Shown in pieces: positions 17,100-26,137 of a stretch of 64,000 nucleotides of DNA. Source of the DNA: Streptomyces verrucosisporus. GTDB taxonomy: Bacteria > Actinomycetota > Actinomycetes > Streptomycetales > Streptomycetaceae. Both the position numbers and the translations under genes were made by a program. A model generated the notes under the pieces. It was not told where the DNA came from. It ran no database searches and worked only from the letters and a program-made list of their open reading frames with translations. Each line of letters begins with the position of its first letter. Positions within the stretch are counted from its first letter, which is position 1. The stretch is from the NCBI RefSeq assembly GCF_017114865.1, contig NZ_JADEYH010000013.1, positions 62,001 to 126,000 on the forward strand, read 5' to 3'.

Positions 17100-19898
17100 A
17101 TGGATCTCCGACTGCCCAGGCCCCGCGGACGGCTGGTCGCGGCGGCCGCCGTCGTCGCCGTCCTCGTGGGGGGCGGTGTGTGGGCGGCCCTCCCGGACGA
17201 CGCCCCCGCCGTACGCCACACCGAGCACAGACTCACCCTGCCCGAATCACCGGACGACGGCGGCGAGGGCGGTGGGAGCGGTGGGGACGGCGGGGACACC
17301 GTCCGGATCGACACCTCCTACTTCACCGCCGGCGACCCCGGCACCCGCCGCCCCGCGGTCCTGCTGGGCCACGGCTTCGGCGGCAGCAAGGCCGAACTGC
17401 GCGGCCAGGCCGAGGAGCTGGCCCGCTCCGGCTACGCGGTGCTGACCTGGTCGGCCCGCGGCTTCGGCGCCTCCACCGGCCGGATCGGGCTGAACGACCC
17501 CGACCGCGAGGTCGCCGACGTCAGCGCCCTGATCGACTGGCTGGCGAAGCGGCCCGAGGTCCGCCTCGACGGCGAGGGCGACCCCCGGGTGGGCGTGGCC
17601 GGCGCCTCCTACGGCGGCGCGGTCTCGCTGCTGGCCGCCGGGTACGACGAGCGGGTCGACGCCGTCGCCCCGCGCATCACCTACTGGGACCTGTCCCAGG
17701 CCCTCTTCCCGGACGGCGTCTTCAAACAGCTGTGGACCGGGATCTTCTTCACCACCGGCTCCACCGTCGCGGGCAGTGGCGCCCCCACCGCCGGCCCGGT
17801 CTCCGAGCGGGCGGGCTGCGGCCGGTTCACCACGGAGCTGTGCGAGATGTACGAGCGGGTGGCCGTCGCCGGGGAACCGGACGAGGAGGCGCGCGAGCTG
17901 CTGCGCGAGCGCAGCCCGGCGGCCGTCGCGGACCGGATCGACGTACCGGCGCTGATCGTCCAGGGCCGGTCCGACTCCCTCTTCCCGCTCGGCCACGCCG
18001 ACGCCATGGCCAAGGCGATCCGTTCCAACGGCGCGCCGGTGGCGGTGGAGTGGATCGCGGGCGGCCACGACGGCGGACCCGACGAGACGCAGCGGCTGGA
18101 CGACCGCACCCGCGCCTGGTTCGACCGCCACCTCAAGGACGAGAGGGGGACGGACACCGGCCCGGCCTTCCGCGTCACCCGCACCGGCGGCATGGACACC
18201 ACCGACGGCGAGACGCGGCTGCGGGCCGCCACCGCCGGGCGCTATCCCGGCCTGGACTCCGGCGGCCGGACCGTGGAGCTGCGGGGGCGTGAGCAGACCT
18301 TCGCCAACCCGGCCGGCGGCGGCCCGCCCGCCGTCTCCGCCGTACCCGGGCTGAGCGCCGTGGGCGGACTGTCGGACCTGGAGGTCGGCCTGTCGGTGGA
18401 CTACCCCGGCCAGCACGCCCGCTTCGAGTCGGCGCCGCTTCCCGAGGCCGTCCAGGTCACCGGCGCGCCCTCGGTGCGCGTGGAGGTCGCGTCCTCCTCC
18501 GGGGAGGCGGTGCTGTTCGCCAAGGTCTACGACGTGGGCCCCGACGGGCGCCAGGTGCTGCCCTCCCAGCTCGTGGCACCGCTGCGGGTCACCGGGACCG
18601 GGGAGGGCCGGAGCGTGGAGGTGCGGCTGCCGGCGGTCGACCACCGCTTCGAGGCCGGGCACCGCATGCGGGTGGTGCTCTCCGCCACCGACCTGGCCTA
18701 CGCCTCGCCGGTCGAGCCCGCCGCCTACACCGTCTCCCTCGCGGAGGACGGGCTGAGCGTGCCGACCGCGCCCGGTCTGGCCGTGGAGGCGGCCGCCACC
18801 CCGTGGTGGGTGTGGGGCATGCCGGCGGCCGGCGCCGCCGTGGCGGTGGCGCTGCTGCTGACCGGCCGCCGCCGCAGGACCGCGCCGGCCGCACCTGCCG
18901 CGCCGCCCGAGGCCGCTCCCTCCGCCGAGCCCGGCACCCCCGCCGAACCCGCCGACGCCCCGCAGGCCGGCCCCGCACGCGAGGACGTCCCTCTGGAGAT
19001 CACCGGCCTGTCCAAGCGATACGCGGGCTCGGCAGACCGCTACGCGGTGCGCGATCTGTCCTTCCGGGTGGAGCGCGGCCAGGTGCTCGGCCTGCTCGGA
19101 CCCAACGGCGCGGGCAAGACCACCACCCTGCGGATGCTGATGGGCCTGATCACCCCCGACAACGGTGGGATCAGGGTCTTCGGCCACACGATCCGCCCGG
19201 GCGCGCCCGTGCTGTCGCGGGTCGGCGCGTTCGTCGAGGGCGCCGGCTTCCTGCCGCATCTGTCGGGCCGGGCCAATCTGGAGCTGTACTGGAGGGCCAC
19301 CGGCCGCCCCGGGAGGGACGCGCACACCGAGGAGGCGCTGGAGATCGCCGGGCTCGGCGACGCCCTGGAGCGCGCGGTGCGCACCTACTCACAGGGCATG
19401 CGGCAGCGGCTGGCGATCGCCCAGGCCATGCTGGGCCTGCCGGACCTGCTGATCCTGGACGAGCCGACCAACGGCCTGGACCCGCCGCAGATCCGCGAGA
19501 TGCGGGACGTGATGATCCGCTACGCGGAGGCCGGCCGTACCGTGATCGTCTCCAGCCATCTGCTGGCCGAGGTCGAGCAGACCTGCACGCACCTGGTGGT
19601 CATGGACCGCGGCGAGCTGGTGCGGGCGGGCCCGGTCGAGGAGATCACCGGCTCCGGCGACACCGTGCTCGTCGGGGTGCGGGGCCGGGTTCCTCAGGCG
19701 CTGCCGGAGAAGGTGGCGGCCCTGCCCGGTGTGGGCTCGGCCGTGGCCGTCGACGAGGGGCTGCTGGTGCGGCTGGACGGCGCCACCACCACGCAGCTGC
19801 TGACCGAGCTCCTGCGGCTGGAGGTGCCGGTGGAGCGCGCCGGACCGCACCGCCGCCTGGAGGACGCCTTCCTCACCCTGATCGGAGGAGAGCGATGA
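17100..19898 (+). CDS. CocE/X-Pro-peptidase-type hydrolase fused to an ABC transporter ATPase
   Basis: A 932-aa fusion. A signal-anchor helix (about 12-30) precedes an alpha/beta hydrolase with GVAGASYGG (Ser170), Asp292 in QGRSDSLF and His323 in GGHDGG, and a C-terminal beta domain to about 555 as in CocE/X-Pro dipeptidyl peptidases. A second membrane helix (WWVWGMPAAGAAVAVALLLTG, about 563-583) and an Ala/Pro/Glu linker lead to a complete ABC ATPase from 630: Walker A GPNGAGKTT near 667, signature YSQGMRQR near 763, Walker B LLILDEP near 783. The topology puts the hydrolase outside and the ATPase inside. It overlaps its ABC-2 permease by ATGA. The coupling of hydrolysis to transport is inferred. 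Confidence 0.9.
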   Translation: MDLRLPRPRGRLVAAAAVVAVLVGGGVWAALPDDAPAVRHTEHRLTLPESPDDGGEGGGSGGDGGDTVRIDTSYFTAGDPGTRRPAVLLGHGFGGSKAELRGQAEELARSGYAVLTWSARGFGASTGRIGLNDPDREVADVSALIDWLAKRPEVRLDGEGDPRVGVAGASYGGAVSLLAAGYDERVDAVAPRITYWDLSQALFPDGVFKQLWTGIFFTTGSTVAGSGAPTAGPVSERAGCGRFTTELCEMYERVAVAGEPDEEARELLRERSPAAVADRIDVPALIVQGRSDSLFPLGHADAMAKAIRSNGAPVAVEWIAGGHDGGPDETQRLDDRTRAWFDRHLKDERGTDTGPAFRVTRTGGMDTTDGETRLRAATAGRYPGLDSGGRTVELRGREQTFANPAGGGPPAVSAVPGLSAVGGLSDLEVGLSVDYPGQHARFESAPLPEAVQVTGAPSVRVEVASSSGEAVLFAKVYDVGPDGRQVLPSQLVAPLRVTGTGEGRSVEVRLPAVDHRFEAGHRMRVVLSATDLAYASPVEPAAYTVSLAEDGLSVPTAPGLAVEAAATPWWVWGMPAAGAAVAVALLLTGRRRRTAPAAPAAPPEAAPSAEPGTPAEPADAPQAGPAREDVPLEITGLSKRYAGSADRYAVRDLSFRVERGQVLGLLGPNGAGKTTTLRMLMGLITPDNGGIRVFGHTIRPGAPVLSRVGAFVEGAGFLPHLSGRANLELYWRATGRPGRDAHTEEALEIAGLGDALERAVRTYSQGMRQRLAIAQAMLGLPDLLILDEPTNGLDPPQIREMRDVMIRYAEAGRTVIVSSHLLAEVEQTCTHLVVMDRGELVRAGPVEEITGSGDTVLVGVRGRVPQALPEKVAALPGVGSAVAVDEGLLVRLDGATTTQLLTELLRLEVPVERAGPHRRLEDAFLTLIGGER

Positions 19899-20815
19899 CC
19901 GCCAACGCCCCCACTCCCCCTCCCTCGCCCGCGCCGAACCCGCCGGGCACGGACCCGTCGGGGACGGACCCGTCCGGCGCGGCGCCCGGCTACCGCCCGC
20001 GGCACACCCTGCCGCTGCGGGTGGAGGCGGTGCGCCAGCTGCGGCGCCGCCGCACCCTGGTGACCGGCCTGGTGCTGGCCGCGCTGCCGTTCGTGCTGAT
20101 CGCGGCCTTCGCGATCGGCGGCGAGCCCGAGCGCGGCGGTCGGCGCATCAACCTGATGGACACCGCCACCGCCTCCGGGCTGAACTTCGCCGCCATGGCG
20201 CTGTTCGTCTCCGCCGGCTTCCTGCTGGTGGTGCCGGTGGCGCTGTTCTGCGGCGACACGGTGGCCTCCGAGGCGAGCTGGTCCTCGCTGCGCTATCTGC
20301 TGGCGGCCCCCGTGCCGCGCTCAAGGCTGCTGCTGAGCAAGCTGGCGGTGGCGCTGGCGTTCAGCGCGGCGGCGATGGCGCTGCTGCCGCTGGTGGCGCT
20401 GGCCGCCGGCTCGGCGGCGTACGGCTGGGGTCCGCTGGAGCTGCCCACCGGCGGCACGCTGCCGACGGACGAGGCGCTGGGCCGGCTGGCGCTGGCGGTG
20501 GTGTACGTCTTCGTCGGCCAGCTGGTGACGGCCGGGCTGGCGTTCTGGCTGTCCACGGTCACCGACGCGCCGCTGGGCGCGGTCGGCGGCGCGATCGGGC
20601 TGACGATCGTGGGCAACATCCTGGACGCGGTCACGGCGCTGGGCGACTGGCGGGAGCTGCTGCCCGCGCACTGGCAGTTCGCCTGGGCCGACGTCTTCCA
20701 GCCGGAGCTGGAGACGGGCGGGATGCTGCGGGGCGCCTCGGTGTCCGTGGCGTACGCGCTGGTGCTGTTCGCGCTGGCCTTCCGCCACTTCCGCACCAAG
20801 GACATCGTCTCGTGA
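19895..20815 (+). CDS. ABC-2 type transporter permease
   Basis: A 306-aa membrane protein with a Pro-rich cytoplasmic start (about 1-45) and six hydrophobic helices, beginning with LVLAALPFVLIAAFAIGG. The segment VASEASWSSLRYLLAAPVPRSRLLLSK is the typical ABC-2 permease coupling region between helices 2 and 3. It overlaps the hydrolase-ATPase gene by ATGA, so one complex of two polypeptides is likely. Substrate unknown; ATP-driven export is the usual direction for this family. A 15-bp direct repeat (GTCTCGTGAGCCGCC at 20807 and 20841) covers its stop codon. Confidence 0.88.
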   Translation: MTANAPTPPPSPAPNPPGTDPSGTDPSGAAPGYRPRHTLPLRVEAVRQLRRRRTLVTGLVLAALPFVLIAAFAIGGEPERGGRRINLMDTATASGLNFAAMALFVSAGFLLVVPVALFCGDTVASEASWSSLRYLLAAPVPRSRLLLSKLAVALAFSAAAMALLPLVALAAGSAAYGWGPLELPTGGTLPTDEALGRLALAVVYVFVGQLVTAGLAFWLSTVTDAPLGAVGGAIGLTIVGNILDAVTALGDWRELLPAHWQFAWADVFQPELETGGMLRGASVSVAYALVLFALAFRHFRTKDIVS

Positions 20816-20886
20816 GCCGCCCGGTCTCCTGAACCGCCCGGTCTCGTGAGCCGCCTGCCGGGCCGCGCGGGCCCCCTCCCCCAGGT

Positions 20887-22515
20887 CTACGTCACCCGGT
20901 CCGACAGGGCCCGGAAGTCCTCCCACTCCAGGGCGGGCGGGGAGGGGTCCCACAGCTTCTGCGCCACGGCCCGCAGCGGCATGCGCACTCCCCGGGCGAC
21001 CTCGGCCGTCGTCTGCGCGTCCGACAGGTCGCACCAGACGGCCAGCCGTCCGCCCACCACCCGGTCCGGCCCGGTCAGCTCCTCCGGCTCGGGCTCGGTG
21101 CCGCGCAGCACCGCCGGGGTCCACTCCTCGTAGATCCGCTCCCCGGTCGGATAGGTGAACTCGTTGGGCTCGCCGAGGACGTAGTAGAGGTACTCGTCGT
21201 TGAGGTTGACCACCTCCCAGCCCTCGCGCAGGTACTCCCCGGGCGGCCGGGCGCCGATCTCCTTGCCCGTCCAGTAGGCCACCTGCCGGGGGCGGCTCGA
21301 TTCGACGACTCCGCCGGCGTGCTGCCCGTCGTTCCACACCTGGGGTGTGAAGCCCGCCTTCCGCACGGTCTCGGCGCGGTCGTTGAGCCAGGCCGTGGTC
21401 AGGTCCCGCACCCGGGCCCGGGAGCCGTGCTCCCGGCGGGCGGTCTCGGCCAGCTCCGGGTAGGCGGCCTCGGGGTCGGAGCGCATCAGCGCCCGGTACT
21501 CGTCGCCGCCCAGGTGCCAGTAGGGGCCGGGACCGGGCTGGTCGCGGAAGAGGGGGGCGTACTCGCGCAGCAGGTCGTCCACCAGGCGTGCCGAGCGCGG
21601 GTCGGAGATGTCGATCGCGCCGGGGGCCGGGTCGCCGTCGGCGTCGCGGAGCTGGAGTTCGGGGTGGGCGTCGAGCACCGCGCCGAGGTGGCCGGGCGAG
21701 TCGATCTCGGGGATGACGGTGATGTGCCGGGAGTTGGCCAGCTCGACGATCCGGCGCAGTTCGTCCTTGGTCAGGTGGGGGTCGGAGACGACCTCGGGGT
21801 GGGAGTCGCTCTCCACCCGGAAGGCCTGGTCGTCGGAGAGGTGGAGCTGGAGCTGGTTGAGCTTGAGGTCGCCCATCTCGCGGATGCGGTCCTCGATCCA
21901 CCGGGCGTCGAAGTGCTTGCGGGCGATGTCGAGCATGAAGCCGCGCTGCGGGCGGTCGGGCCAGTCGCGGATGGTGCCGCGGGGGATCGAGCCGCCGCCG
22001 CGGAGGGCCTGGACGAGGGTGCGGGTGCCGTGGAAGACGCCGGCGTCGGTGCGGCCGGTGACGGTGACCCGGCCGGTGTCGGCCCTCAGCACATAGCCCT
22101 CGCGGCCTCCGTATCCCTTGTCGGAGCCGGCGGAGTCCAGTCTCAGCTCGATGTCGCCGGGCCCGGCCGGTCCGCCGGAGTGCTCCACGTCCAGCTCCCC
22201 GGCGAGCAGCCCGGCCTCGTCGGCGAGCGGTCCGCCGGGGTCGGCCACGACGCGGGTGCCGGGGGCGGGCTGCCAGCCGATGCCGGGCTCGGGCTCCCAC
22301 CGGCGTACGGCGGGGACGGTGGCGGGGGCGGCGGGCAGGGTGACGGCCGGTACGCCGGGGGTCCTGCGGGGGTCCTCGCCCGGCTCCGCGCCGCCGTCCC
22401 CCGCGCCGTCCGGCAGTACCAGGAGGGTGACGGCCGTGACGGCGGCGGCCGCCGCGGCCACGACCGTGATGGCGGCGGTCTTCCTGCGGGGATTGCGTCT
22501 GCGCCTGCGTCCCAT
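20887..22515 (-). CDS. Secreted beta-N-acetylhexosaminidase (GH20)
   Basis: A 542-aa exported glycosidase. An Arg-rich start and one helix (about 13-34) form a signal or anchor, followed by a Pro/Gly linker, a GH20 N-terminal alpha/beta domain (70-180) and the (beta/alpha)8 barrel. Diagnostic motifs are RGFMLDIARKHF at 191-202, QLQLHLSDDQAF at 221-232, PEIDSPGH at 269-276 and HLGGDEY at 334-340 (Asp338/Glu339 acid pair of substrate-assisted catalysis). It would release terminal GlcNAc from chitin or wall fragments. No ribosome site precedes the ATG; TACGGT lies 6 nt upstream, so it may be leaderless. Convergent with the ABC permease gene. Confidence 0.93.
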   Translation of the reverse strand: MGRRRRRNPRRKTAAITVVAAAAAAVTAVTLLVLPDGAGDGGAEPGEDPRRTPGVPAVTLPAAPATVPAVRRWEPEPGIGWQPAPGTRVVADPGGPLADEAGLLAGELDVEHSGGPAGPGDIELRLDSAGSDKGYGGREGYVLRADTGRVTVTGRTDAGVFHGTRTLVQALRGGGSIPRGTIRDWPDRPQRGFMLDIARKHFDARWIEDRIREMGDLKLNQLQLHLSDDQAFRVESDSHPEVVSDPHLTKDELRRIVELANSRHITVIPEIDSPGHLGAVLDAHPELQLRDADGDPAPGAIDISDPRSARLVDDLLREYAPLFRDQPGPGPYWHLGGDEYRALMRSDPEAAYPELAETARREHGSRARVRDLTTAWLNDRAETVRKAGFTPQVWNDGQHAGGVVESSRPRQVAYWTGKEIGARPPGEYLREGWEVVNLNDEYLYYVLGEPNEFTYPTGERIYEEWTPAVLRGTEPEPEELTGPDRVVGGRLAVWCDLSDAQTTAEVARGVRMPLRAVAQKLWDPSPPALEWEDFRALSDRVT

Positions 22516-22521
22516 GAGGTG

Positions 22522-22527
22522 ACCGTA
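22522..22527 (-). promoter_or_regulatory. Possible leaderless -10 box of the GH20 gene
   Basis: TACGGT on the minus strand, 6 nt before the ATG. A TTGACG at 22555-22550 is 22 nt from it, so the -35 assignment is poor. Confidence 0.4.
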
Positions 22528-22757
22528 TTGCCCCTTTCCAGCCTTCGTCCGTCAACCATGCGCCCGGGGCTCGTCCCGTCCGGGTGAAAAGAATCTTCCC
22601 GCCGACCGCCTTCTCCCACTTATCGTTACCGTGACGTCATCCTCCGTCACACGATCGCCCCGGCCGCCCGGCCGCTCCTGTCACCCGCACCCACGCTCTC
22701 ACCCGCACTCCCGTCGTCCCGCGACGTCCCCGACTTCTCCCCGCGCCCGAGGAGCCC

Positions 22758-23402
22758 ATGCGCCTGCCCCCTCAGCGAAGCGAGGCAACGCCGCTCCACC
22801 GCCTCAACGACGCCTCCCCCGCCGACCTCCGAGGAGCCCTGCTCACCTGCTGCGGCAGCCGGCGGTGGGCCGAGAGCATCGCCGCCCACCGCCCCTACCC
22901 GGACGTCGAGGCGCTGCTCGCCGCCGCCGACGAGGCCAGCTACGACCTCACCGACGAGGACCTGACCGAGGCCCTGACCGGGGAGTCCGCCGCCGGAGCC
23001 GGACCGGGCGGCCCGCTGTACGGCGGGCGGCACATCGCCATCACCGGCCCCGGCGCGCTCGCCGCTCACACCGCCCTGCGCGCCGCCCACGCCGCGTACG
23101 AGAGCCGCTTCGGCTACGCCTTCGTGCTGTGCGTGGACGGAGTCCGCGAGGAGGAGGCGCTCGGCCACGTCCTGGCCGCGATCCGCACCCGGCTGGGCAA
23201 CGAGGCCGAGCAGGAGCGCGCCGTGGCCGCCGAGGAGCTGCGCCGCATCGCGCGCGGCAGGCTGCTGCGGCTGGCCCGGGACGGGGTGCTCCCGGGCCGG
23301 CCCCGGCAGCCGCTCCACCCGGCCCCGCCGGGCGCCCGCGTACCGGCCCCGGCCCGTACCACGGCCCCCGGCCGGACTCCTAGCCCGTCCGTGCCTGATT
23401 GA
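22758..23402 (+). CDS. OHCU decarboxylase-like protein lacking the usual catalytic residues
   Basis: A 214-aa protein whose helical fold signature matches 2-oxo-4-hydroxy-4-carboxy-5-ureidoimidazoline decarboxylases of the urate pathway: LLTCCGSRRWAESIAAHRPY at 28-47, EALLAAADEASYDLT, YESRFGYAFVLCVDG at 114-128, and EELRRIARGRLLRL. Where active enzymes have the catalytic HPRIG and a downstream EQ pair, this protein reads LTGESAAGAGPG and ITGPGALAAH, so those residues are absent. The C-terminus is a Pro-rich tail. ATG with GAGG close upstream. No other urate genes are nearby; it sits just before the sdh operon. It may be catalytically dead or have changed function. Confidence 0.7.
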   Translation: MRLPPQRSEATPLHRLNDASPADLRGALLTCCGSRRWAESIAAHRPYPDVEALLAAADEASYDLTDEDLTEALTGESAAGAGPGGPLYGGRHIAITGPGALAAHTALRAAHAAYESRFGYAFVLCVDGVREEEALGHVLAAIRTRLGNEAEQERAVAAEELRRIARGRLLRLARDGVLPGRPRQPLHPAPPGARVPAPARTTAPGRTPSPSVPD

Positions 23403-23538
23403 TCACATCTGACCCCCCGGAGGGACCACACCGACGGGACGTCGTTACCATGGCCATCGGCCGGTGGACCGTACCCGGCCGGGCCAGACCGACACCGAAG
23501 CCGGCCGGCCCCGTAAACCGCTCCCGGAGGGTATTTCC

Positions 23539-23919
23539 GTGCCGGCTGGAACGCTGTACCGCGGCCGGGAAGGCATGTGGTCCTGGGTGGCTCACCGAGT
23601 CACCGGCGTCCTCATCTTCTTCTTCCTGTTCGTGCACGTCCTGGACACGTCGCTCGTCCGCGTCTCCCCGGAGGCCTACGACGAAACCGTGGCGGTCTAC
23701 AAGACGCCCATCGTCGCGCTGCTGGAGTACGGCCTCGTGGCCGCCGTCCTCTTCCACGCGCTCAACGGCCTTCGGGTCGTCGCCGTCGACTTCTGGTCGA
23801 AGGGCACCAAGTACCAGCGCCAGATGCTGTGGACCGTCATGGGCATCTGGATCGTGCTGATGGTCGGGGCGCTGTACCCGATCCTCGGGCACGCCGTGAG
23901 CGAGCTGTTCGGGAGCTGA
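23539..23919 (+). CDS. sdhC: Succinate dehydrogenase cytochrome b subunit SdhC
   Basis: A 126-aa membrane anchor with three helices. TLYRGREGMWSWVAHRVTGV at the start and HVLDTSLVRV carry the conserved Ser/Arg quinone-site region and a haem-ligating His; FHALNGLRVVAVDFW is the second typical helix end. The GTG at 23539 has GGAGG 8 nt upstream; an upstream GTG at 23464 would add 25 unusual residues. It is the first gene of sdhCDAB, 4 nt before sdhD. Confidence 0.93.
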   Translation: MPAGTLYRGREGMWSWVAHRVTGVLIFFFLFVHVLDTSLVRVSPEAYDETVAVYKTPIVALLEYGLVAAVLFHALNGLRVVAVDFWSKGTKYQRQMLWTVMGIWIVLMVGALYPILGHAVSELFGS

Positions 23920-23923
23920 CGAC

Positions 23924-24358
23924 ATGGCCTACGACGTAGACAACCCCGCCCCCGTCATCGAGCCGCCCCGCGCCCGCACCGGCCGGACGGCCAAGAAGTT
24001 CACGCCCGGCAACTTCGAGATGCACGCGTGGCTGTTCATGCGGCTGTCCGGCATCGTGCTGGTCGTGCTGGTGATCGGCCACCTGCTGATCCAGCTCGTC
24101 CTGGACGGCGGCGTCAGCAAGGTCAACTTCGCCTTCGTGGCCGGTCGCTGGGCCTCGCCCTTCTGGATGACCTGGGACCTGCTGATGCTGTGGCTGGCGA
24201 TGCTCCACGGCGCCAACGGTCTGCGGACCGTCATCAACGACTACGCCGAGCGTGACGGCACCCGCTTCTGGCTGAAGATGCTGCTGTACACCGCCACGGT
24301 GTTCACCGTCCTGCTGGGCACGCTGGTGATCTTCACCTTCGACCCGAACATCCGCTAG
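23924..24358 (+). CDS. sdhD: Succinate dehydrogenase membrane anchor SdhD
   Basis: A 144-aa anchor subunit with a polar N-terminus (about 35 aa) and three membrane helices: LFMRLSGIVLVVLVIGHLLIQ, the MTWDLLMLWLAMLHGANGLR helix, and a last helix ending VIFTFDPNIR. His residues in GHLL and MLHGANG are candidates for haem binding. It pairs with SdhC to seat the SdhAB dimer and pass electrons to menaquinone, the usual Streptomyces quinone. Confidence 0.93.
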   Translation: MAYDVDNPAPVIEPPRARTGRTAKKFTPGNFEMHAWLFMRLSGIVLVVLVIGHLLIQLVLDGGVSKVNFAFVAGRWASPFWMTWDLLMLWLAMLHGANGLRTVINDYAERDGTRFWLKMLLYTATVFTVLLGTLVIFTFDPNIR

Positions 24359-24382
24359 AGCCGGGGCTGAGGCGCTTTCATC

Positions 24383-26137
24383 ATGAAGATCCACAAGTAT
24401 GACACCGTCATCGTCGGCGCAGGCGGCGCCGGGATGCGCGCCGCCATCGAGGCGACCAAGCGCAGCCGCACCGCGGTGCTGACCAAGCTCTACCCCACCC
24501 GCTCCCACACCGGCGCCGCCCAGGGCGGCATGGCCGCGGCCCTCGCCAACGTCGAGGAGGACAACTGGGAGTGGCACACCTTCGACACGGTCAAGGGCGG
24601 TGACTACCTGGTCGACCAGGACGCCGCCGAGATCCTGGCGAAGGAGGCCATCGACGCCGTCCTCGACCTGGAGAAGATGGGCCTGCCGTTCAACCGGACC
24701 CCGGACGGCACCATCGACCAGCGCCGCTTCGGCGGCCACTCCCGCAACCACGGCGAGGCCCCGGTGCGCCGGTCCTGCTACGCCGCGGACCGCACCGGTC
24801 ACATGATCCTCCAGACGCTGTACCAGAACTGCGTCAAGGAGGGTGTGGAGTTCTACAACGAGTTCTACGTCCTGGACCTGCTGATGAGCGAGGTCGACGG
24901 GGTCAAGCGCACCGCGGGCGTCGTCGCCTACGACCTTGCCACCGGCGAGATCCACGTCTTCCAGGCCAAGGCCGTCGTCTTCGCCTCGGGCGGGAACGGC
25001 AAGTTCTTCAAGGTCTCCTCCAACGCGCACACCCTGACCGGCGACGGCCAGGCCGCCGCGTTCCGCCGGGGCCTGCCGCTGGAGGACATGGAGTTCTTCC
25101 AGTTCCACCCGACCGGCATCTGGCGCATGGGCATCCTGCTCACCGAGGGTGCCCGCGGCGAGGGCGGCATCCTTCGCAACAAGGACGGCGAGCGCTTCAT
25201 GGAGAAGTACGCGCCCGTCATGAAGGACCTCGCCTCGCGCGACGTCGTCTCCCGCTCGATCTACACCGAGATCCGCGAGGGCCGCGGCTGCGGTCCCGAG
25301 GGCGACCACGTCTACCTCGACCTCACCCACCTGCCTCCGGAGCAGCTCGACGCCAAGCTGCCGGACATCACCGAGTTCGCGCGCACCTACCTGGGCATCG
25401 AGCCGTACACCGACCCGATCCCGATCCAGCCGACCGCGCACTACGCGATGGGCGGCATTCCGACCAACGTCCAGGGCGAGGTGCTGGCCGACAACACCAC
25501 GGTGGTGCCGGGCCTGTACGCGGCCGGCGAGGTCGCCTGCGTGTCCGTGCACGGCGCCAACCGCCTGGGCACCAACTCGCTGCTGGACATCAACGTCTTC
25601 GGCCGCCGGGCGGGCCTCGCCGCCGCCGAGTACGCCGCGACCGCCGACTACGTGGACCTGCCGGAGGACCCGGCCGCGTTCGTCCAGGGCCAGGTCGAGG
25701 CGCTGCGCTCCTCGGAGGGCAGCGAGCGGGTCACCGAGATCCGCAGGTCGCTCCAGGAGACCATGGACAAGAACGTCATGGTCTTCCGCACCGAGCAGAC
25801 GCTCAAGGAGGCCGTCGAGGAGATCGCCTCCCTGCGCAAGCGGTACAGGAACGTGTCGGTCCAGGACAAGGGCAAGCGGTTCAACACCGACCTGCTGGAG
25901 GCCATCGAGCTGGGCAACCTGCTCGACCTGGCCGAGGTGACGGCCGTCTCCGCGCTGGCCCGCAAGGAGTCCCGCGGCGGCCACTACCGCGAGGACTACC
26001 CCAACCGCGACGACGTCAACTTCATGCGCCACACCATGGCGTACCGCGAGGTGGGCGACGACGGCACCGAGTCGATCCGGCTGGACTACAAGCCTGTCGT
26101 GCAGACCCGCTACCAGCCGATGGAGCGTAAGTACTGA
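24383..26137 (+). CDS. sdhA: Succinate dehydrogenase flavoprotein SdhA
   Basis: The 584-aa catalytic subunit that oxidises succinate to fumarate in the TCA cycle. FAD-binding [10 protein letters not shown] at 12-21, covalent-flavin His42 in [19 protein letters not shown] and the dicarboxylate-binding [10 protein letters not shown] and [13 protein letters not shown] motifs are all intact. Length matches the family. ATG start. It is followed directly by sdhB with a 1-nt TGATG overlap. Confidence 0.97.
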   Translation: MKIHKYDTVIVGAGGAGMRAAIEATKRSRTAVLTKLYPTRSHTGAAQGGMAAALANVEEDNWEWHTFDTVKGGDYLVDQDAAEILAKEAIDAVLDLEKMGLPFNRTPDGTIDQRRFGGHSRNHGEAPVRRSCYAADRTGHMILQTLYQNCVKEGVEFYNEFYVLDLLMSEVDGVKRTAGVVAYDLATGEIHVFQAKAVVFASGGNGKFFKVSSNAHTLTGDGQAAAFRRGLPLEDMEFFQFHPTGIWRMGILLTEGARGEGGILRNKDGERFMEKYAPVMKDLASRDVVSRSIYTEIREGRGCGPEGDHVYLDLTHLPPEQLDAKLPDITEFARTYLGIEPYTDPIPIQPTAHYAMGGIPTNVQGEVLADNTTVVPGLYAAGEVACVSVHGANRLGTNSLLDINVFGRRAGLAAAEYAATADYVDLPEDPAAFVQGQVEALRSSEGSERVTEIRRSLQETMDKNVMVFRTEQTLKEAVEEIASLRKRYRNVSVQDKGKRFNTDLLEAIELGNLLDLAEVTAVSALARKESRGGHYREDYPNRDDVNFMRHTMAYREVGDDGTESIRLDYKPVVQTRYQPMERKY

